Source: Gyromitra esculenta
Lineage: Eukaryota; Ascomycota; Pezizomycetes; Pezizales; Discinaceae
DNA length: 64,000 nucleotides
Reading direction: 5' to 3'
Assembly: GCA_038503075.1 (NCBI GenBank)
Contig: JBCAML010000012.1
Location: 1,550,001-1,614,000 of the forward strand
Shown piece by piece: positions 32,615 through 44,747 of the stretch (its first letter is position 1; every line of letters starts with the position of its first letter). Below the pieces are notes generated by a model. It made no database searches, had not been told where the DNA came from, and saw nothing but the letters and a program-made list of their open reading frames with translations. The position numbers and the translations under genes are program-made.

Positions 32615-33988
32615 ATGCAATTTTTCACAACTATTGCTGCTCTCGCTGCAGCTCTCTTTCCTTTAAACGCTCTTGCTGCGCCCACCGGAAATTCCTCCAC
32701 TACTAACATCGACTCTACCGCCCCCTCTGATGCTGGTAGCAAGCTCTCTGATCACTACATAGTGGTCCTTAAGGAGGACACCGATGATGATGTATTTGAA
32801 TCCCATCAGAAATGGGTTACCAAGACCCATGCAAACCGTCTTTCCCGTCGTGACGATCCCGCTCTCACCGGCCTAAAAGCGAGATATGTTTTCGGCAAGT
32901 TCAAAGGCTACTCTGGCCGTTTCGATGCCAGCACTATCGACGAAATCCGGTTCAGCCCTGAAGTGAGTAAAACCCCAACCTAAAGAATATTCGTAATGAA
33001 TAATATCTAATTATGTAACCAGGTCGATTTCGTCGAAGAGAACAGTGAGATGTCCACCTTTGGTGAAATCATGCAGAGCAATGCTCCCTCATGGGGTCTC
33101 CCTCGAATCTCGCAGTCCAGTAACCGCAATCTTAAGAATTACTACTATGACTCTTCTGCCGGTCAGGGAATCACTGCATACATCATTGACACCGGGATCA
33201 ACCTCAATCACGAAGAATTCAGGGGTCGTGCTACATGGGGATTCAATAGCGCCGATGATGTTAATGATGATTTGAATGGGCATGGAAGCCATGTTTCTGG
33301 TATCGTTGCCGGTTCGACCTACGGTGTTGCGAAGAAAGCGAACCTTGTTGCGGTCAAGGTGCTCGACAAGAACGGAAAAGGGAGCAATGACAACATCATT
33401 GAGGGGATCCAATGGGTCGTTGCCGATGCGAAAAAGAATGGAAGATCAATGAACTCGGTTTGTATACCATTTTAACGCCACAAATGCTCAGAGTTCAACT
33501 TCTAATAACTCTACTAGGTTGCGAATATGTCTCTCGGTGGTAAATACTCCACTGCTGTCAACCGCGCTGTTGAAGCCGCTATCAGCTCCGGCATCACCTT
33601 CGTCGTCGCTGCTGGCAACGACGATGTAGATGCAAGCAATACCTCTCCCGCCTCTGTTGGCTCTTGTATCACCGTCGGTTCAACCGACAGGACCGATACA
33701 CGTTCAACATTCTCCAACTACGGCCGCTTCGTCGATGTCTTTGCGCCCGGCACTGATATTACATCCGCATGGATGGGCTCCTCCACCGCGACTAACACCA
33801 TCTCGGGAACTTCTATGGCTTCCCCGCATGTTGCTGGTCTTGTGGCCACACTCATGTCTGCCGAGGGGCTCTCCGGGCCAGCAGCAGTTACCGAGAGGGT
33901 TTTCAGGATGGCGATGAGGAATAGGGGAATTGTTAAGGACCCCAATGGAAATAACCGCTGGTTGGTCTACAACGGAAGCGGAAAATAA
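32615..33988 (+). CDS. secreted subtilisin-like serine protease (S8, proteinase K type), 417 aa
   Basis: Three exons are proposed: 32615-32962, 33023-33457 and 33518-33988. The introns are 60 bases each (GTGAGT...CCAG; GTTTGT...CTAATAAC...CTAG), both in phase 0. Residues 1-22 are a signal peptide (MQFFTTIAALAAALFPLNALAA). Residues about 48-122 form an I9-type inhibitor propeptide (YIVVLKED... to VDFVEEN). The mature enzyme begins around residue 127. The catalytic triad is Asp172 (IIDTGI), His203 (NGHGSHV) and Ser360 (GTSMASP), with the oxyanion Asn295 (AAGND). The length and single-domain layout match extracellular fungal proteases, including cuticle- and collagen-degrading enzymes of nematophagous species. 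Target substrates cannot be deduced. All key residues are present and the gene looks intact. Confidence 0.95.
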
Positions 33989-34829
33989 ATCATCCCCCAT
34001 GTTTTCTCCTCTTGTTTTGTTTTAGGTTTTTCTCAATTTCGTCTTCTTTTCAATACTCCAGTGGGGTTGTCGCTTGCACTGCGTGCTTGCTATTTTCGTG
34101 GCAAGAACGGGTTTCTGTTACTTTGATTATATGGTTTTGGGCTTGAGATATTTTCCTAAACCTGTTAGATATACATTATTTGTATATATACTGTGGCCCC
34201 TTCTTTGATCTCTACTCTTGTGGAGTTCTCCGCTGATATCGTTGAGCGATTGCGATGGGTTTGATGTATATATTGTTATGAGTTTTACGAATCAATTGTT
34301 CTGAGCATTGTGCATAGCAGCAGGAAGTCTCTACGTTGGCGCTGAGTACGGAATTAGGCATTGAGTGACTGAGATTGGGCTGCGATTTTCCGTGGGACGA
34401 GGCTTTCTCTATCTAGAGTGTGTGACTAGAATCTTCTGCTTTGACATGAGGATGGGTAGCTAGTGATTAGTGGTGTCCAGGTGATGGGAAGTTCGGGAAA
34501 TTTGAGGTTATAACAAGTCAACTACTATATCCAAGTATGCATGTATGTCTCCTCATGAAAACTGGCTAGGCTCTCAAGTATCTATTCTTATGGTTAGAGC
34601 GGAGGTGATGATTGGATGTACTCTAAATATTTTACATATTGGAGTTCCGTACATGTCTGAATTTAACCGGGACACAGTCATGTCACGCGAGTACAAGAGT
34701 ACGCGTATAAACGAACGCCAATTTCCCTCTGTCCATACCTCTTCTTGATAACTACATGTATCTTCATCCCACTTCCTATCAACTACTAACCACCTCCACA
34801 AATTCCCTTTCATCTTCCCTTTATCCATC
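33989..34829. other. 3' flank of protease and intergenic
   Basis: No additional gene was seen. A CT-rich stretch precedes the ATG at 34830. Confidence 0.55.
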
Positions 34830-35495
34830 ATGTGCCAATACCTTCAATACACCCATACTTGCGGCCACGGCACCGCTGAAAAACCTGCCAGATATCTCCT
34901 CGAACCCTGTCAAACACCCCCTAGATCTAGAGACACACTCTGCACAGTTCCGAGGGTTCTCCAAAGGCTAATCACCACCGGTTCCCCCTGCTGGACCTGC
35001 CACAAAAAGCGGATGAGCGAGTTTTCAATGACCCCGAATATCTGGAAATATCTAATGATCCTCCAAGACCTGGCTCTCCCATTCCCCGGTAATAGCGCTG
35101 AGGACATGATTCCGGAGCTTAGACATTACTATACACTCATGAACGCGGTACACAAGTACGATATCAATAGCAACGAAAAGCCTACTAAGCCTAAACACCA
35201 GAATATATCCGAGGACGATGAGATGAACAGTCCAGGATATTGGAATAGCGGGATTGCCGATCTTTTGAAACTGGTTGGGTTTCCTGGGAATATAGGAAGC
35301 ACTAATACGGATGAAGAAACGAAGGATACTATGGCTAATATGGAGGCGAGGAGAAGGCGTCCCCAGAAGAGTTTTCCAAAACTGCCGGTTATGAGTGTGG
35401 ACGGGTTTACGTTTCAGGGTGAGAATGGGGAGACGGTGGAGATGATTGAGACGGTTTCTGATAATGATCATGAAGGCCAAGATATATCAGTTTAA
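34830..35495 (+). CDS. Cys-rich N-terminus orphan, 221 aa
   Basis: Single-exon ORF with ATG at 34830 (tcATGTGCC). The N-terminal 57 residues show a Cys/His pattern: Cys2, Cys11, His13, Cys27, Cys38 and Cys54-x2-Cys57 (CWTCHKKR). This resembles a zinc-binding knuckle anchored at the very start of the chain. The pattern up to His13, and the later CxxC, also occur in the J-domain protein at 50.6 kb. The rest (about 60-221) is charged, contains a probable helical segment and ends in an acidic, disordered tail. There is no signal peptide. Zinc binding is inferred from residues only. Function unknown. Confidence 0.65.
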   Translation: MCQYLQYTHTCGHGTAEKPARYLLEPCQTPPRSRDTLCTVPRVLQRLITTGSPCWTCHKKRMSEFSMTPNIWKYLMILQDLALPFPGNSAEDMIPELRHYYTLMNAVHKYDINSNEKPTKPKHQNISEDDEMNSPGYWNSGIADLLKLVGFPGNIGSTNTDEETKDTMANMEARRRRPQKSFPKLPVMSVDGFTFQGENGETVEMIETVSDNDHEGQDISV

Positions 35496-35675
35496 GATGG
35501 GATGGGATGGAAAGCGTCACTTCAATTATGTTTGAAGGAGAAAAAAAAAATTTAAGCGATATACGAGGAATAAAGGCTCTTCGCTAATGTTTAAAAGAGC
35601 TACATGCAGCTGCTGAGGATGAGGGCATTTGATGATTATTGAAGAATATTCTTGTCCTCTTTACCGCTCCCATCC

Positions 35676-35975
35676 TTAATCGCTGAGATATTGATAGACC
35701 TCCTTTATAGTTCCTAGTGTAGGGGTTTTGTTCACGTCATAACTTCGGCCGCATGTGACATTCTTGTACCCAGACAAAACAATGAAACAATGATTTAATA
35801 ATAATAAAAATACAGCTCCTGATGCTAACGCTACATTTATATGATACAGGAGCTGCTCGGACTGGATAACTAAATTGGTATATGCCTGTTCCAGTGATTT
35901 TGTGAAGCCTCTTTCAAACGGCACTACATTCATCTCAACTAAGTAATTATACGTGTCATATGCTGCGCAAGGCAT
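35676..35975 (-). CDS. possible membrane-protein exon, 99 aa
   Basis: The frame opens further upstream at a GTG codon (36002). The first ATG gives MPCAAYDTYN. The sequence is protein-like, with a hydrophobic helix (INVALASGAVFLLLLNHCFIVL) near its middle and two further Cys in total. Acceptor-like ttgctag just before the ATG means it may be a terminal exon joined to coding sequence further up, perhaps the frame at 36322-36567. No family known. Confidence 0.35.
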   Translation of the reverse strand: MPCAAYDTYNYLVEMNVVPFERGFTKSLEQAYTNLVIQSEQLLYHINVALASGAVFLLLLNHCFIVLSGYKNVTCGRSYDVNKTPTLGTIKEVYQYLSD

Positions 35976-36321
35976 CCTAGCAAGGTCAGTTGCCTCTGTC
36001 ACTAACTATCACTCGTTTTAACAATTACGCAAAAATAACGGAATTAGAGCAAATACGAAATCCCTATCTGTGAGTCGGAATTTCCATCCTGTAAACTTCA
36101 AATTTTCCCAGCTCAAATTTGCCGGTGACAAAGATTGCTCTTGGTTTATTAACCCCTTTTAATCCCGATGTTTTTTCTTGTTTACAAAATGACGGCGTGG
36201 CGCTATGGTGAATCACCCTCTGAGACCTTATTTCTCCGGCCAAGACTCTGATGATATAACAAGTAGTTTAGTAATCTATTGATCAATTAATCAGCTGCGC
36301 TATCACAAAATGTGGCTGAGA

Positions 36322-36567
36322 TTAATAATCAAATAACTCTGCAGCAGAATGATTGGTGATTCCCGAAACACTTCTTGTTAGCCCTTTTATGTTTCTTCCG
36401 CCCTCCGTAAACTTGTCTTCCAAATCTTGTGGGGATCTCGGGGTTTCAAGAGGATGACATATTATGGGTGTAGTCATGAACCCCGGCGACCTATTATCGT
36501 ATAATTTAATCACCTGGGCTGAACGATCCATCACGTTAAACAAATCCAACCTTGAGCGCATATACAT
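36322..36567 (-). CDS. possible exon or small ORF
   Basis: A minus-strand frame of 81 codons from ATG at 36567, hydrophilic and protein-like (contains HPLETPRSPQDLEDKF). It lies about 350 bases upstream of another protein-like frame on the same strand, so the two may be exons of one unrecognised gene. Neither has a known domain. Confidence 0.3.
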   Translation of the reverse strand: MYMRSRLDLFNVMDRSAQVIKLYDNRSPGFMTTPIICHPLETPRSPQDLEDKFTEGGRNIKGLTRSVSGITNHSAAELFDY

Positions 36568-36573
36568 CTTCAA

Positions 36574-37030
36574 ACTTGATTTCGTCTGACCCCAGTCTTA
36601 CAATAATACTAACCGGAACCACGGGAAGCACTATGAGCTGCGTGACAGAAACTGGGCGCATGGGTTGATATCTTGCCCCACCAAATACTACCGACGGTAC
36701 TGCTTACTGCATGCAAGGTTTCCCAGGCAGGCCTTCCAGGAGGGCTGGGTTTTATATCGATACCCGGTATAGCCCCTCTTTTCGTCAACTTATCCGTGCA
36801 GCATGTCGCAAGAGGACTTTTATATGCGTAGATATTATCTTTACCCTGAGCATGCTTGTCGGGTTTAATAACTAATGCATGATGATACTGTAAATGACGT
36901 AAAGTATAAGAGAGAAGTTAAGAACTTGTGAGGGGTTGCTGGGTCGATATGTCAATAACCACAAGCACTACAAGTTTTCACACGTAGGAAATTTAAACCT
37001 ACTAACAGTAAATCAAAAACGACGGAAACT
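36574..37030. other. intergenic
   Basis: No gene or repeat recognised. Confidence 0.5.
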
Positions 37031-37170
37031 ATGGAAATACTGAGATGCCAAATACCATCTAATAGCTCTATACCGCCACCTTCTAAGGGAATTATCACCT
37101 CAATCCGCTGGCAGTCATGCTCAATAGAGAGGAAGGTGTCGAGACTTTTCGGACAACATTGTACACGTAG
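37031..37170 (-). pseudogene. gene relic, second copy of the 5.6-5.9 kb fragment
   Basis: Minus-strand translation gives VQCCPKSLDTFLSIEHDC followed by QRIEVIIPLEGG, aligning with VQLGSKGLSTLISIEHGC and KQIEAIISVEG at 5.6-5.9 kb. The DNA is also similar over about 100 bases (cctcaatcYgct...gctcaatagaga). There is no start or surrounding gene structure. Confidence 0.4.
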
Positions 37171-40100
37171 TCGTGGTGGACTAGGAAGTCTCTGGCTGGC
37201 CCTGGAAGAGCTGAAACGTGATTTTTAATCGTCCGTTACCGTTTAAAGAATGAGACACGAGAGCCCAAGATCCAAAGGGGAGCGAGTCAAGAGAAAGTAG
37301 GAAGAAACATGGACGAGAGATTATTGGCCGCATTATGGCAGCTCTAATATCGTAGCACGACAGAGAATCCGGAATACCGAGTAGGCTACGTGATACCGCT
37401 GCCAACCCTCTAAAAACCAAACGTGATTTCCATTATTGGAAAGCTAGCGCGATATTAAAGTGCTTGTTTGGAACTGGATTGATCCTGGCTGCTAAAGAAC
37501 CCTGAAGCGTCCTGGTAGCACACGATGTCAGCTTATATACTCCGCGGCCGGGTTCCGAATCCCGAAACCGCAGTTTTCGTGTTTGGGAGCTAGCTCAATC
37601 TGATATTTCGAGTCGTTGACTCCCTTACTGTCTATCCTATGAGAGGTTAAAGCCAAATTAACTAGTCCAGTCCTCTAAGAAACCATGTAGTATTCCTTAT
37701 CATACATTAGAAATCAAGCAAGCGTATAACGTGGTTGATAAGCTTAAGCGGGGTATGGTTTTGGCCAGGAATTTATTGCTCAAGATCCATAAGTATGGGC
37801 AACTACCGAGTATTTCAAAGCGAAGAAAATGTGCCAGAGCTTCAAGATTATGCTAGGCCAATTTACTTCATGATTTATCACTCGCAATATTCCCAATACC
37901 GAAAGACAAAACCTAGCGGATCTTCTAGAGTCCAAGTGGCCACCAAGATTCTTTTTAGAATTACAAAGCCATCAAGGACCGTTCTCGTAATTCTTCCTAT
38001 TTACCTATCGAGATGAGTTCTAGACCATTAAGCTCACCAACCCACCGTTTAGTTTTACCGCGTTTAGATTGGCAGGCACTCACTCAACCGCAGACTGCAA
38101 AGAGTGCGTAATCATGTCAAACAAATGGATAAATGTAAACTTTTACGTATCCTATAGATCTACTGCGTTTGACTGTTGTCCTCCGATGCAAATTGATGGG
38201 CCGGGGCTGAACACGAGCCAGGGTAAATGGGGTATTGATCAACACTCAGGTAGAGCAAGGGTTCCTAAGGTGCTTAATACATGTTGAATGATGACTAGAT
38301 CTAGGAGATTTTCCCCGCACTCCCGGGAAGCGGGGTCTACTTCTGCAGTCAATTTTATAACCCTATAGCTATGTGAGTAACTATCTTCTCTGATGGAAGA
38401 AAGGCTTGTTGGGTGTCTCAAGGACCAATGCTACAAACTACGACCCGATGTACAAATTTCCCTTTTTCAGAAATGATGCACCTTCTCCATGCCCTCTCAA
38501 CCTTCTATTTCCAACCGAGAGGCTACCTATCCAGCTCCACCTAAACCTTCGGAGTACGTGAAACTATAATAAACCCAACTACTCGGCTATCAGGCATGCA
38601 TAACAATCTCGGAGATCAAGCCCTAAGTTACACAAAGAGGCAGACTTCTCTATTGACGCACATCCTCGGATATTGATATGAGGCTTACAGTGGCGATTTG
38701 ATTCAGCCTAGTGTGTATATATGTTTTAACACGATCCGCTTCTGCTCAACCTTAGCCTTAGCTATAGACCAGAGTACTAAACTACAGGCTGATAAATAAG
38801 CGATCTGTTACGAGTACTATAATTTACGCGAGGATATAGGTATAGACTTCACTCAAAGCCTTTTCGTAATACTTCCAGCTGCAACTGGCTGGAGTTTTAA
38901 TGAAACCTGAACGCGCCCGAGAGTGATATATTCCGGCCATCAATTCTAAATCGGTTATATGTAATTCGCAAAGTTTAGTGCATGATATTTCTAAATGGGC
39001 CCAAAATGTAGCAGGAATTTAAGAAATATCGAAGAGAAGGATAAGTAGAGAGAGCAGAAGAAGGAGTAGAGAAGCTGAGGGGGGGTGCTGGGATGTGGAA
39101 ATGGAGTAAAGAGAGGGTGTGAAGTAGTCGGTGAGTCCGCCTCTCCGAAGGTACGGCGCTAGCAGAAAGCACAAAGATGGTGAAAAGAGTGCACGTGTAG
39201 TAGCAGGAGAAATTTAAAAGAGGGAGCACGTAGATATCGATGTGGGTTTGGGGTTTGCTTTTAGTGTTATTTTGTTTTTGTTTTGAGTTGTTTGTCTCCT
39301 GTTTCGTTATTTTGTATGTAGTGTGCTAAGAGCACCATAACCTAAGGGTTGAATATACCGAATAAAATAATAAATAATAAATAAATAATGAAGGGTGGAG
39401 CCGGAGCCAAGAAATGGGGTACACGTAAAGCAGTATCCCGAGCATTGCGAGCCCACAAACTATAATGCTCTCGGCGCTATTAGCGGCTGCTAGGCATACG
39501 TAGTGAAGAGCGATTCACATATAAAATCATATATGCGGGAGAACTAGTGGGGTGTGGAGACAAAGAAATTCATATCTTTGTGATTCTGTGGTTTTCTCTA
39601 TCGGAGAATTCGAAGTTCATGGATTCCTCGAGCTCAGCAAAATCACTTTGTGGTACTTTCAAAAGTTATACCTAAAAGCTCATTCCACGTGGCCATGCAT
39701 ATAACCTTGCTATTAAGATTTAGCAGTCCATAGCTGCACTATTGCATGTAAATTAATTCGTTTTTTGTTTTTTGTTTTTTTAACCATCTGTCGCGTCGGC
39801 AGTCGGCACCTTCGAGCTCCGTGATTTTATATTACGCATTACCACCCTTTACTGTAGCTTGCGCGATTCAATCAAAATAGATACTCCATGCCTTGCTAGA
39901 GTGAATTATTACATCAAGACAACTAAACTAATGACTTGCTGAGCGATGTCTTGGGTACGGGCCTACCCATTCTAAGTACCCTGATGAACCTGGAATCGAA
40001 GGTTCAGAAGAGAGTGTTTGGTCGATGCCTGCATGCGCAAGCAATAAAACCAGTACCATCTATATATTCGACTGCTACTTAGTACTTGTTTTACTGTTGT

Positions 40101-40685
40101 TTCTTACAGATAGTGCCAAGAGCGGTACCAAGGGCCGCCGGATAAAACATATCCTTGTCAGTTATCAATTCCCAATACCTTGTTCCTGCAGATAAACAAA
40201 CTTCGGCATGGATCGTGGGGCGCTTGACCACGTAGAGAACGTTGTTCTACGGGACGACAAACCGACGGTTCATGTTACCGAAATATATTCCTGAAGTCCG
40301 AATCTAACAAGCTTTGAGGCGCCTTTTAGTAGACGGCAGCCAAGGAACCTGGCATTGGATGGCATCTTGTGCCGGAACCTCCGCCCCTCTAAGTTGCTAT
40401 AGGGAAAACTCAACCACCCAACCTTGTCCAACCTTGAATTTGACCCTTGATAATTCTCGAGAAATGAATGATCTCTTTCGAGATTTGATGCGTAATACAC
40501 GTTGCGAGAATCACTACTAGAAAGGAATATACATGGGTTGTGATGGTGAGATATGGCGGGGAAAGAGAGTATAAAGAGCGCTCTGCAATCACTTCGATAA
40601 ATTCCTATCGACTCATCACTCAAGATCTTCCAAGAAAATCATTTCCGCAATCCTTCTGCGCCAATAGACTACACCCTTATCAACC
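37171..40685. other. long intergenic region
   Basis: No gene was accepted in 3.5 kb. A minus-strand frame at 38975-39229 has a signal-peptide-like start but begins with GTG. Simple AT repeats occur at 39361-39392 (aataaataaat type) and T-rich tracts at 39764-39782. A TATA-like gtataaag at 40569 and CT-rich leader precede the LPMO ATG. Confidence 0.5.
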
Positions 40686-41592
40686 ATGAAGGCTTCAACT
40701 GCGATTATCGCAGCTGCCTTTGCTGGGTCTGCTGCTGCTCACACAATCTTCCAAGAGCTATATGTCAACGGCGTCTCCGCTGGTCACACCACCGGTATTC
40801 GTGTTCCTACATACGATGGGGTATGTAGATTAATATCTATCGATGAAAACCGAAAATGATGCTGATGAAACTAGCCCATCTCTGATGTAACTTCAAACGA
40901 CATCATTTGCAATGGAGGAATCAACCCTTACCGTACTCCCCTTCCCACCACAATCATCACCGTCCCAGCTGGCAGCAAAGTCACTACAGAATGGCATCAC
41001 ACTCTCGACGGCTATAACGCTGCTGACGGTGACGATCCGATATCTCCTGGTCACTTGGGTCCCGTGATGGTCTATCTCGCAAAGGTCGACAGTGCCCTCA
41101 CCACCACTGTCACTGGTCTCAAATGTAAGATGAAGATTTTTCCTAATATCTATGAGATCAAGTTGCCCATTGCTAAACATTTATCAAATAGGGTTCAAAA
41201 TTTATGAAGATGGTCTTGACTCCAGCGGTGTGTGGGCTGTGACTCGTCTCGTCAACAACAAGGGGAAGGTCGATATCACAATCCCCTCTTGCATCCCCTC
41301 AGGCAACTATTTGCTCCGTGCGGAGGTGATTGCCCTTCACGGCGCTTCCTCATACCCTGGTGCCCAGTTCTACATGGAGTGTGCCCAGATCAACATCACT
41401 GGTGGAGGGTCAAAATCACCCGCTACCGTATCTTTCCCAGGAGCCTATGCTGGCACTGATCCCGGAATCAAGATCAACGTGAGTTCCAATTCCTTTTTAT
41501 TTTAGAAATCGTATGACTAACAGCAGCCTTAGATCTACTACCCTGTTGTTACCAGCTACACCATCCCCGGTCCTCGCCCATTCACCTGTTAA
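40686..41592 (+). CDS. AA9 lytic polysaccharide monooxygenase, 243 aa
   Basis: Four exons are proposed: 40686-40820, 40875-41124, 41192-41478 and 41533-41592. The introns are 54, 67 and 54 bases, with donors GTATGT, GTAAGA and GTGAGT. An 18-residue signal peptide (ending GSAAA) is cut to expose His19 as the mature N-terminus, the first ligand of the copper histidine brace. His105 ([11 protein letters not shown]) is the second, and Tyr189 in QFYMECAQ is the axial position. Cys57 and Cys192 are placed for the conserved disulfide. The chain ends at ...PFTC without a CBM1 module, so it is a single-domain enzyme. AA9 enzymes oxidatively cleave cellulose and related glucans outside the cell with an external electron donor. 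The gene appears intact. Confidence 0.95.
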
Positions 41593-42929
41593 ACCCGGCA
41601 ATGTTTCAAGCGAGAATTATCACGGAAGACGCGTTTTGGAGTTGATGGGTTACGATTCAACATGTAAATATTTTTATTCGGCGGTTCTGTATTCTAGGAA
41701 GTCATTGAAGAGTCTGCATATATTCGGATTAATTTCCGAACCAACCATTAAAACGTTCTGCTCCGTAGATTCATACTGTAAATTTTTATGACTTTGACAT
41801 ATACCAAGCTTAAGTGAATGCATAGCGCTAGTCTGCTGGGGAGACTTATATGAATGACCCTAATTTCACTCGATATTAACTAATAAAATAAAACATCACT
41901 AATAGCAAAATTACATACTACTCGAATTTAGACCTCTCAGTTCAAACTATTTTGACAAGCCCAAGACAACTAGAATAAACTTGTAGAGAGAAGGGGATCA
42001 ATCCGATCCTCGTACCCAAGAGCAGGCTTACTTGGCGGTGGAAATAGATTCTGATTTGGCAACGTACCATTAGACTTGGCAAATAGCAGCATGAGTACAT
42101 GTGCTAGTGGGATCAGTGCCCAGAACACGAAGGTTTCATAAAGTACTAGCGCTAAACCGGCCTTACATGTGGTTTATAATATTAGCCCTCCATACACACG
42201 CGTACGTATACAGAAGCACATGCACCGTACACATTACAACACACATGCCGTTTCTGAGGCAAAAAATTATATTTATACAGCTCTAGTCTCCCTATCCTTC
42301 TGTTTTTGATTTTCAAAGTCACCGATGATCACTCACCGCAATAAACAACTGCGTGGGCCTTAATTAAAGGCAGGAATAATCAACCCTAGCAAGCAAGTAC
42401 GCAACAACGCCAACGCCTACATGAGCAACAAACACATCTTAATATCCCCACAGGACTATATGTAGGCGTTGGCGCTGGCGCTGGGCTGTGATTACAATGC
42501 TTGCGATTGTCCCGCGTTTTCAGCTATGAATCGAAACAACCCCATTTCCCTGTTACAAAGATAGAATCTCCTGCATCTCCTCCGTCCAGGGCTCCGGAAC
42601 AACATCTGACTTAGAAGATCGTCCCTGAATATCTCGAGCTCTGCAGCTGGTGGACTAACTTCTGCTAATTTAAAGCAATAGTACAGCCAAGAGGACATAT
42701 ACCACCAACAAATTATAAAAACAGGGACCCGAAAAATACAACAGCGACTATAATCTCAGCACCCTCTAGGCCAGTACTTCGCAGCTTTTTACTTTGCGAA
42801 TATCGTCAACATATATTAGTAGTCTTGCTACGTACAGAAAAACACAGCATAAGAGTCGCGGGGTTTACGTTTTTTACAGGCATTAACATATTTACGACCA
42901 ATCCAATCCAATCCAAACCTAATTACCTT
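41593..42929. other. intergenic between the LPMO and MFS gene 3' ends
   Basis: The LPMO and MFS genes converge here. No gene was seen. A perfect 15-base inverted repeat lies at 42408-42474 and is listed separately. Confidence 0.55.
42408..42474. repeat. 15-base perfect inverted repeat
   Basis: CGCCAACGCCTACAT at 42408-42422 and its exact complement at 42460-42474, with a 37-base spacer. It lies between two convergent genes and could form a stem in either transcript's distal 3' region. Confidence 0.6.
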
Positions 42930-44747
42930 TCAGAACTTAACCTCAAATTTACTCCGCAGTCTCTCTCCGTACCGCTCAAAGAAAATTGGAAGTGGGCACA
43001 ACGCAAGTGCAATAAACGCCAACAAGCTATTCCCCCAGCCTAGTCCAAGTTTGTCATACATCGCTTGACCTGCAAGTGGCAAAACACCCCCGGCAATTGA
43101 ACGGAGCACCGTGTTTGCCGCAAGAGCAGACGCAGCGTAAAGGGTGTATGCGTCCACCAAGTAAGTCGAGACCGACATGAAGCTGGCTAATATACCAATC
43201 CCGATAAAAGCTGTTCCCAAGATGGGAACAATCCAAGGTGCTTCCTTCTCGGCAGACCAACCATACCAGAACAAGCCTATAGGGATGGCTGGTACGACAT
43301 AGCTCATAGGTACAAGACGATATCTAAAATTTCCATTTGTTAGAGTGAGGTGTTTCTAGGGAGATCTAGGTTGGTGCCATACTCTGGTTTTGAAACACCA
43401 TGCTTTGCAGTTTTTGAAGTAAGGATACGGTCACTAATATATCCAACGATTCCCAAGCCTAATAGTGATCCGACGCCGAGACCAAGGTATGACAATCCAA
43501 CAGTACCAGTGGAGAATCCATATTGTACTTCAAAAACTTCAGGGAAAGTAGTGAAGAGAAGATACATATAAGCGTAACAGACAGCAGTGAACCTATAACA
43601 GATGAAGGTCAGATATCGTAAGACAAAACTAACTGCAATAAAGGTACTTACACAGATAGAAGGAAGACAATCGGGCTCAAAAACAGCATCTTCATTGGTC
43701 TCACAAGTGATCGGATAAGAATTTCTTTCTTCGGGAGCTGAGTATCAAGCTTGCTTCGAAGTTTCCCGTTCCCGGTTTCTTTCCTCAATCGTTTGGCTTT
43801 GTCGGCAAGAATCTTCGGTGCGTATGTCTCTCTCAAAAACACCACGCATATAAGTGATACAAAGCCACTCTGATATCCTTTGTAAGCACATTTTACCCAC
43901 GATAGTTCGAAAATCGTAAGGTGATACATACAAGAATAGTAAGGAGCCAAAATACCCATCTCCACCCCTTTGCTTCTGCCAGGAACCCACCGCAAATTGG
44001 CCCAACTACCGGCCCGAGAATAGGGCCTAGTGCGTAAACCGCAATAGCAGCACCCCTCCTCTCCGGGGGAATCACATCGGCAATGGTACCTCCTCCAATC
44101 GTTAACGGTGCAGCACCAAAAACCCCGGCAAAAAATCGAAACACGGTTAGCATATCTAGGGAAGTCGCTTCTGCGCAAGCGATTGTGCATCCAATATAGA
44201 AAACATTAGAGAAGTTATAAATGATATTTCGACCCCAAAATTCGGACGCCGGAGCAAGAAGTAGCGGACCAAATGCGAAGCCAAGAACGTATACGGAAAC
44301 CACAAAGGCGGCCATTTGAGTGTTTGCGCTGTTGAAGTCTTCCATTAGTTGGGGGATTCCGGGCGCGAACATGGAGGATGCCAGTGGGCTAGAAGTTCAT
44401 ATCGTTAGCAATGTAAAAATGCCGCATGTATGCAATGAAGCTTGTGAACGATATGTAACTCACGTTATGAAAGTGATAGCACTAACGATTCCTACAGAAA
44501 CAAGCTTCCTCCAAGTCGGCCAGTTCATAGGATTTTCGGGATCATCAGGTCCATCCCAGTCGACAATGTTTGGGTCTATTTCCGTCTCGTCCCGATGTGT
44601 AGACACTGATTCCGTCGAGATACCACTACTTCTCGCTTCTTTCTCCGCTTCTTTTGCCTCTCCTCCATGAGCTGCGCCACCTCCCTGTACTGGACGTATA
44701 CCGGAACCATTTGAAATGCCGCGCTCAAGGTCTTTAAGTTCCGACAT
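42930..44747 (-). CDS. MFS transporter, DHA1 (drug:H+ antiporter-1) type, 520 aa
   Basis: Five exons are proposed on the minus strand: 44747-44464, 44388-43932, 43869-43652, 43592-43383 and 43323-42930. The introns are about 59-75 bases, with donors GTGAGT, GTATGT, GTAAGT and GTATGG. The hydrophilic N-terminus is followed by DPENPMNWPTWRK, the signature preceding TM1 in fungal DHA1 polyamine/multidrug transporters. Family motifs follow: SSMFAPGIPQLMEDF in TM1, ASEFWGRN (motif A loop), GGTIADVIPPERRG, a TM5 antiporter-type stretch (GPILGPVVGPICGGF), a long central loop and PIGLFWYGW in the C-half. About 12 membrane helices fit the length. It probably sits in the plasma membrane exporting small molecules by proton antiport; the substrate is unknown. 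No biosynthetic gene adjoins it. Confidence 0.92.

Noticed and set aside
32251..32706. 151-codon plus-strand frame before the protease
   Set aside because: Overlaps the CT-rich leader and the protease signal peptide in another frame.
38975..39229. Signal-peptide-like minus-strand frame
   Set aside because: Starts with GTG, Leu/Ser/His low complexity opposite a purine-rich strand, no conserved feature.
41513..41791. 92-codon frame at the end of the LPMO
   Set aside because: Overlaps the last LPMO exon in a different frame.
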